DNA from: Cohnella sp. WQ 127256
GTDB lineage: Bacteria > Bacillota > Bacilli > Paenibacillales > Paenibacillaceae
Direction: 5' to 3'
NCBI RefSeq assembly: GCF_024519285.1
Contig: NZ_JAMZCY010000003.1
Location: forward strand, 186,001-250,000
DNA: 64,000 nt
In this document: piece by piece, positions 60,583 through 64,000 of the stretch
Layout of the letters: each line of letters begins with the position of its first letter
Numbering within the stretch: the stretch's first letter is position 1
The notes under the pieces: model-generated
What the model was told of the DNA's origin: nothing
Database searches by the model: none
Seen by the model: only the letters and a program-made list of their open reading frames with translations
Position numbers and translations under genes: made by a program

Positions 60583-61230
60583 TTGCGTCGTTCAACAGTT
60601 TGGAAAATAGCGGTGGCTGTTATAGTTGTCGTGGTATTGTTGTGGATTGATTTTAAGTATATCAATGTGAACCCGCAATCGATCCGTACCTGGGTGTTGT
60701 CGTTTGGATGGGTGGCACCGTTTCTTTATATTGCAATTTATATCGTAAGGCCGTTCATCTTATTTCCGGCGTCTGTATTATCAATGGCGGGTGGACTGGC
60801 TTTTGGAACGTGGTTTGGAATGATCTACACCTTGGTGGGGGCAGTAACGGGAGCGGTACTGTCTTTTCTTGTTGCCAAAAAAATTGGCGGGGGCTTTTTT
60901 CGAGGAAAAGAAGATCCGAGGTTGGTTAAAATTGAACGAGCGATGGAGCGGCGGGGGTTTATGATGGTGCTCCTATTGCGAATTGCACCATTTGTGCCTT
61001 TCGACTTAGTTAGTTATGCCGCTGGTATCGCACAGGTACGGTTGCGGGCATTCTTACCCGCAACCATTATTGGAACACTGCCAGGGACGTTCGCATACAA
61101 CTTTCTGGGAGCCAGCTTGACTAAGGGAAGCTGGAGAGAGTTTCTGATTGCGGGATGCGTCTTTGCAGTTGCTTTATCCGTTCCATTCCTGTTACGTCGC
61201 AAGGTAGAGCGTGAAGTGGAAGGCAGCTAG
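60583..61230 (+). CDS. TVP38/TMEM64 (DedA/SNARE-associated) family membrane protein
   Basis: A 215-residue membrane protein with about six helices and the VTT/SNARE-assoc core (LYIAIYIVRPFILFPASVLSMAGGLAFGTWFGMIYTLVGAVTGAVLSFLVAKKIGG; LLLRIAPFVPFDLVSYAAGIAQVRLRAFLPATIIGTLPGTFAYNFLG). The family affects membrane homeostasis and lipid scrambling. The start is TTG 60583 with AAGGAAGGGG nine bases before. It is convergent with the collagen-like gene, four bases apart. Confidence 0.92.
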   Translation: MRRSTVWKIAVAVIVVVVLLWIDFKYINVNPQSIRTWVLSFGWVAPFLYIAIYIVRPFILFPASVLSMAGGLAFGTWFGMIYTLVGAVTGAVLSFLVAKKIGGGFFRGKEDPRLVKIERAMERRGFMMVLLLRIAPFVPFDLVSYAAGIAQVRLRAFLPATIIGTLPGTFAYNFLGASLTKGSWREFLIAGCVFAVALSVPFLLRRKVEREVEGS

Positions 61231-61234
61231 CCGA

Positions 61235-62650
61235 TTAGAGTGGTATCGGGATAGCTCCGGTCAATCCGTAGAGGAGCTCCAAGCCAATGAAGCTACCTGG
61301 TTCTGCAGGAGCATCAAGCAACGTCTGAGGGATGACTCGACCATTATAGCGAAGTTGAACTTCCGTGTTTCCACTAATCAGAATACCTGCTACGTTGCGA
61401 ATGAATCCAGCCGGACCAAAGTCGACAAGACCGGTTGAGGCTAAAGCTTGGCGAATCGTGATACCTGGATAGAACGGAATATAATTCGTGTAATTTACTC
61501 TAGGAAATGCAGCTCCCCCGGTGATTCGAACGGTGATGTAAGCGGTTTGTGGCGGAAATGGCTGTGGTCCTGGAATAGGAATTGGAATGGGGATCGGAAT
61601 CGGGAACGGACCGGGTGGAAAAGGTCCGGGACCTGGAAATGGGGGGGGCGGGAACGGTCCAGGGCCAGGTGGGAATGGCGGTCGTGGTGGGAAGCCGCCG
61701 GGTCCACCCGGACCTCCGGGACCTGGAGGAAACATGCCGCCCCCGGGACCGCCCGGACCTCCGGGACCTGGAGGAAACATGCCGCCCCCGGGACCGCCCG
61801 GACCACCGGGACCTGGGAACATACCGCCGCCGGGACCACCCGGACCACCGGGACCTGGGAACATACCGCCGCCGGGACCACCCGGACCACCGGGACCTGG
61901 GAACATACCGCCGCCGGGTCCTCCCGGACCACCGGGACCTGGAGGAAACATGCCGCCCCCGGGACCACCCGGACCACCGGGACCTGGAGGAAACATGCCG
62001 CCCCCGGGACCACCCGGACCACCGGGACCTGGAGGAAACATGCCGCCCCCGGGACCGCCCGGACCACCGGGACCTGGAGGAAACATGCCGCCCCCGGGAC
62101 CGCCCGGACCACCGGGACCTGGAGGAAACATGCCGCCCCCGGGTCCACCCGGACCACCGGGACCTGGAGGAAACATGCCGCCGCCGGGACCGCCCGGACC
62201 ACCGGGACCTGGAGGAAACATGCCGCCGCCGGGTCCGCCCGGACCTCCGGGACCTGGGAACATACCGCCGCCGGGACCACCCGGACCACCGGGACCTGGA
62301 GGAAACATGCCGCCCCCGGGTCCGCCCGGACCTCCGGGACCTGGAGGAAACATGCCGCCGCCAGGTCCACCTGGACCTCCGGGTCCACCCCCTAGACCGC
62401 CTCCCAATAAACCTCCGAGCAATCCACGGTCTTGTTCTTGCGGAAATACCCACCAAGGAATCGGGTGAGTCTTATAAGTTGGCTGATCCTCGTTCTGATG
62501 TAAATGTACGATAGCCCCTTTAGCTGAAATCTTTTTTCCAGATGTGTTTTTAGTTTTGGGTTGGGTTTGTCGTGAAGAGAGTTTGGCTTTCGGATCAGCG
62601 GTTGCTTTACGCAATAGTGGCTTGGCACCCGTCGATCGAGATTTCGGCAT
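61235..62650 (-). CDS. Glycine/proline repeat (collagen-like) protein with beta-fold C-terminus
   Basis: A 471-residue protein. N-terminal basic segment (PKSRSTGAKPLLRKATADPK, 1-50), a hinge with WWVFPQEQDRGLL, then fifteen copies of GPGGPGGPGGGMFP(P) (about 90-310), a Pro/Phe/Gly linker (GPFPPPPFPGPGPFPPG, IPIPIPIPIP), and a C-terminal domain of about 90 residues (TAYITVRITGGAAFPRVNYTNYIPFYPGITIRQAL...SGNTEVQLRYNGRVIPQ) of possible beta-grasp type, resembling DUF4430-like modules. ATG 62650 follows AAAGGAGG at seven bases. No signal peptide or LPXTG is evident. It may be a spore-surface filament protein; that is inference. The opposite strand is also open through the repeats but has no gene signals. 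Confidence 0.78.
   Translation of the reverse strand: MPKSRSTGAKPLLRKATADPKAKLSSRQTQPKTKNTSGKKISAKGAIVHLHQNEDQPTYKTHPIPWWVFPQEQDRGLLGGLLGGGLGGGPGGPGGPGGGMFPPGPGGPGGPGGGMFPPGPGGPGGPGGGMFPGPGGPGGPGGGMFPPGPGGPGGPGGGMFPPGPGGPGGPGGGMFPPGPGGPGGPGGGMFPPGPGGPGGPGGGMFPPGPGGPGGPGGGMFPPGPGGPGGPGGGMFPPGPGGPGGPGGGMFPGPGGPGGPGGGMFPGPGGPGGPGGGMFPGPGGPGGPGGGMFPPGPGGPGGPGGGMFPPGPGGPGGPGGFPPRPPFPPGPGPFPPPPFPGPGPFPPGPFPIPIPIPIPIPGPQPFPPQTAYITVRITGGAAFPRVNYTNYIPFYPGITIRQALASTGLVDFGPAGFIRNVAGILISGNTEVQLRYNGRVIPQTLLDAPAEPGSFIGLELLYGLTGAIPIPL
61700..62400. repeat. 45/42-bp coding tandem repeat, 15 units
   Basis: Fifteen near-identical units with the shared core GGACCTGG(A/G)GGAAACATGCCGCC or its shorter GGGAACATACCGCC form. 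Units with MFPP are 45 bp, those with MFP are 42 bp. Unit lengths are multiples of three, so all six frames stay open and antisense ORFs are artefacts. The GC content is far above the surroundings. Confidence 0.9.
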
Positions 62651-62796
62651 TGTTGTTCCTCCTTTGCCCATGGGCGAATGACGATTAATGCAGGATATGC
62701 GCCCACAGGGGTTCCGGTGTCATAAGGTTTAGGAAATGAACCTTCGGCATTTAAGGGAGCTTATTTGGCGTCCAGAGGTCTTTGCGATCGTAATTT

Positions 62797-63003
62797 CGAG
62801 TATGCAGTTAAGTAACAACGAACTGCAGCATCCCACCAGTGTGATATCGAGCGTGCAGTTAGGTAACATCGAACTGCAGCATCCCACCAGTGTGATATCG
62901 AGTATGCAGTTAGGTAACATCGAACTGCAGCATCCCACCAGTGTGATATCGAGTATGCAGTTAGGTAACATCGAACTGCAGCATCCCATCAGTGTGATTT
63001 CGA
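62797..63003. repeat. 51-bp minisatellite, four units
   Basis: The marker CAGTTA(A/G)GTAAC recurs at 62805, 62856, 62907 and 62958, exactly 51 bp apart. Inside each unit TGCAGTT and AACTGCA face each other as a hairpin with an 11-base loop. Differences between copies are few. A short plus-strand frame (62736-63011) reads it as 17-residue repeats but has a poor ribosome site. Confidence 0.85.
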
Positions 63004-63080
63004 ACAAGTAATTAGCAACTCGATCCCTATTAGCAACACAGCTCGCTGTTAAACAGAGTGAGCTACACACGCTCAACCTA

Positions 63081-63187
63081 CTCGCACTATTCTCATAACC
63101 GCTCGCACTATTCTCATAACCGCTCGCACTAATCGCACTATTCTCATAACCACTCACACTATTCGCATAACCGCTCGTACTAATTGT
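63081..63187. repeat. 21-bp degenerate tandem repeat, about five units
   Basis: CTCGCACTATTCTCATAAC recurs at 63081, 63102 and 63123, then twice more in altered form. Probably a second, independent slippage array next to the 51-bp one. The 62651-63404 gap therefore consists of repeats, an orphan hairpin and the promoter of the LacI gene. Confidence 0.8.
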
Positions 63188-63195
63188 CTGAACCC

Positions 63196-63229
63196 AAGAA
63201 GAACCAACAGATCCCTGTTGGTTCTTCTT
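63196..63229. terminator. Orphan bidirectional hairpin, perfect 15-bp stem
   Basis: AAGAAGAACCAACAG (63196-63210), loop ATCC, CTGTTGGTTCTTCTT (63215-63229). No gene ends nearby on either strand, so it may end a transcript from the repeat region or insulate the LacI promoter. Confidence 0.6.
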
Positions 63230-63254
63230 AATGTACGTGCATTCCCAAATATGG

Positions 63255-63266
63255 TTAATCGATTAA
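63255..63266. promoter_or_regulatory. LacI-type operator O1
   Basis: TTAATCGATTAA, perfect 12-bp palindrome with central CG, centred 97 bp before the centre of the second operator. Confidence 0.65.
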
Positions 63267-63351
63267 ACAATTTTCTAATAAAAATATCGGTTAACTCCTA
63301 AAAAAACTTCTAATATTTGTGAATTTACCGTCATATACTCACCTCGTAAGG

Positions 63352-63363
63352 TTAAACGTTTAA
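63352..63363. promoter_or_regulatory. LacI-type operator O2
   Basis: TTAAACGTTTAA, perfect 12-bp palindrome with central CG, just downstream of a TATACT -10 candidate (63334-63339). The similar operator sequence at 63255 suggests one regulator binds both, probably the gene behind. Confidence 0.7.
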
Positions 63364-63404
63364 TCAAAGCGACGCTTTTCTTAACCCGGGAGCAGGTGAC
63401 GAAG

Positions 63405-64000
63405 ATGAAGCGCATTACCATTCGTGATGTATCGGTTAGGGCAGGCGTGTCAACGGCAGCAGTGTCTTACGTGCTGAACGGACGTGAAGGCAAAGTTTCT
63501 CCTGAAACCGTTGCCAGAGTTCGTCGCGCGGCCGAAGAGCTTAACTACATCCCTGATCTATCTGCCCGTAGCCTCGTCAATAACAAGTCAAAGCTAATAG
63601 GCGTCGTCATTCCCCAGACCGAGGATCAGAAGCAGCTACTGCTACAGAATCCGTTCTACTCGGAATTGATCTGCGGGATCGAAGCCCGACTAAGGCAATC
63701 TGGATACCACATGATTTTGTCTGGCATTGAGAAGGGGGAAGGTTATCTCGACACGTCCATGCAGCGGAATCTCGACGGAGCGATTATTACCGGCATTTAT
63801 CAAGAAAGCTTCTATGAAGATTTGAAAAAGGTGCGGATGCCCATCGTGCTTGTGGACAGCTATATTTACGATAGCTATTTCCACGTCGTGGGCATTGATG
63901 ATGAGCTCGGCGGTTATATGGCAACGAAGCATCTGATTGACAATGGTCATACGAATATCGCACTCGTCACCGGTATGATTCGTAAGGATGGGGTTGTTGA
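63405..64000 (+). CDS. LacI-family transcriptional regulator, 3' end cut by window
   Basis: The first 198 codons of a LacI/GalR regulator are visible: ITIRDVSVRAGVSTAAVSYVLNG (helix-turn-helix), NYIPDLSARSLVNNKSKLIGVVIP (hinge), and the start of the sugar-binding domain (NPFYSELICGIEARLRQSGYHMILSG, LDGAIITGIYQ, VGIDDELGGYMATKHLIDNGHTNIALVTG). GAGCAGGTGA lies ahead of ATG 63405. Two operators of LacI type in its leader predict autoregulation. Target genes are beyond the window. Confidence 0.95.
   Translation, partial: MKRITIRDVSVRAGVSTAAVSYVLNGREGKVSPETVARVRRAAEELNYIPDLSARSLVNNKSKLIGVVIPQTEDQKQLLLQNPFYSELICGIEARLRQSGYHMILSGIEKGEGYLDTSMQRNLDGAIITGIYQESFYEDLKKVRMPIVLVDSYIYDSYFHVVGIDDELGGYMATKHLIDNGHTNIALVTGMIRKDGVV

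Noticed and set aside
61587..62468. Plus-strand collagen-like gene (GPPGPPGPGGNMPPP repeats)
   Set aside because: No ribosome site or unique domains; the minus-strand frame has a strong ribosome site and distinct ends, so this is the antisense shadow.
62797..63187. Possible CRISPR array or coding repeat on the minus strand
   Set aside because: No spacers between units; the minus frame (62729-63157) has no ribosome site and its continuity follows from unit lengths divisible by three.

Overview
The window looks like chromosomal DNA of a spore-forming, saprophytic Bacillota bacterium of the Paenibacillaceae (Paenibacillus/Cohnella-like). Evidence: a complete germinant-receptor operon with a sigma-G-type promoter, Firmicute-style AG-rich ribosome sites with many TTG starts, AraR (GntR-LacI type) control of arabinose genes, bacillithiol-type YpdA, a Firmicute-type Fnr with C-terminal cysteines, many AraC regulators and lone lipoprotein sugar-binding proteins, and plant-polysaccharide hydrolases. 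No phage, plasmid, IS element, CRISPR, tRNA or rRNA was seen. Both ends cut a gene (an LLM flavin monooxygenase at the left, a LacI regulator at the right).

Layout. 0-4.4 kb: flavin monooxygenase, then a LacI-ThuA-Gfo/Idh operon with an operator over its own -10 box. 4.6-6.1 kb: two coupled membrane/exported proteins of unknown role. 6.2-10 kb: PhyH dioxygenase, AraC, a second ThuA, EamA exporter. 10-14 kb: five phased direct repeats, a sulfate-type binding protein, AraC divergent from a GH4 glycosidase. 14-16.7 kb: an oxygen/redox block (Fnr, YpdA, DoxX) with two perfect TGTGA-N6-TCACA boxes. 16.7-19.7 kb: PadR/MFS efflux pair and a queuosine-precursor transporter behind a preQ1-I riboswitch. 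19.8-25.6 kb: ECF sigma factor, membrane partner, a large TPR/beta-sandwich protein, facing two tandem solute-binding lipoproteins. 25.7-33 kb: Fsr-like MFS, heptanucleotide repeat, BsuPI lipoprotein, FtsX/LolD-type ABC system, GH9 cellulase, repeat-containing secreted protein. 33-37.3 kb: VOC dioxygenase, S66 peptidase, beta-carbonic anhydrase, aldo/keto reductase, solitary CheY. 37.5-41.7 kb: gerA-gerC-orf-gerB. 41.7-47.9 kb: AraC divergent from a GH78 rhamnosidase, acetylesterase, APH-like kinase operon. 48-53.5 kb: TrxB, tandem hairpin repeats, two tiny genes, a winged-helix regulator with a degenerate receiver overlapping a PerR-type gene, another solute-binding lipoprotein, CorA. 53.6-54.8 kb: a decayed fusion of a CDP-glucose pathway gene and a TPP enzyme. 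55-59 kb: araR, araD, araB with two AraR operators. 59-64 kb: GNAT, AraC, TVP38, a collagen-like repeat protein, two minisatellites and a LacI gene with two operators.

The genes mostly make a set of small, locally regulated modules for sensing and using plant-derived carbohydrates (regulator next to its target, divergent or in operon), interleaved with redox/oxygen control and sporulation/germination functions. The parts most worth following are the preQ1-I riboswitch, the Fnr class II promoter of the DoxX gene, the sigma-G promoter of the ger operon, the ECF sigma/solute-binding-protein neighbourhood, the rfbF::TPP pseudogene fusion, the pseudo-receiver regulator, and several unusual repeat families.
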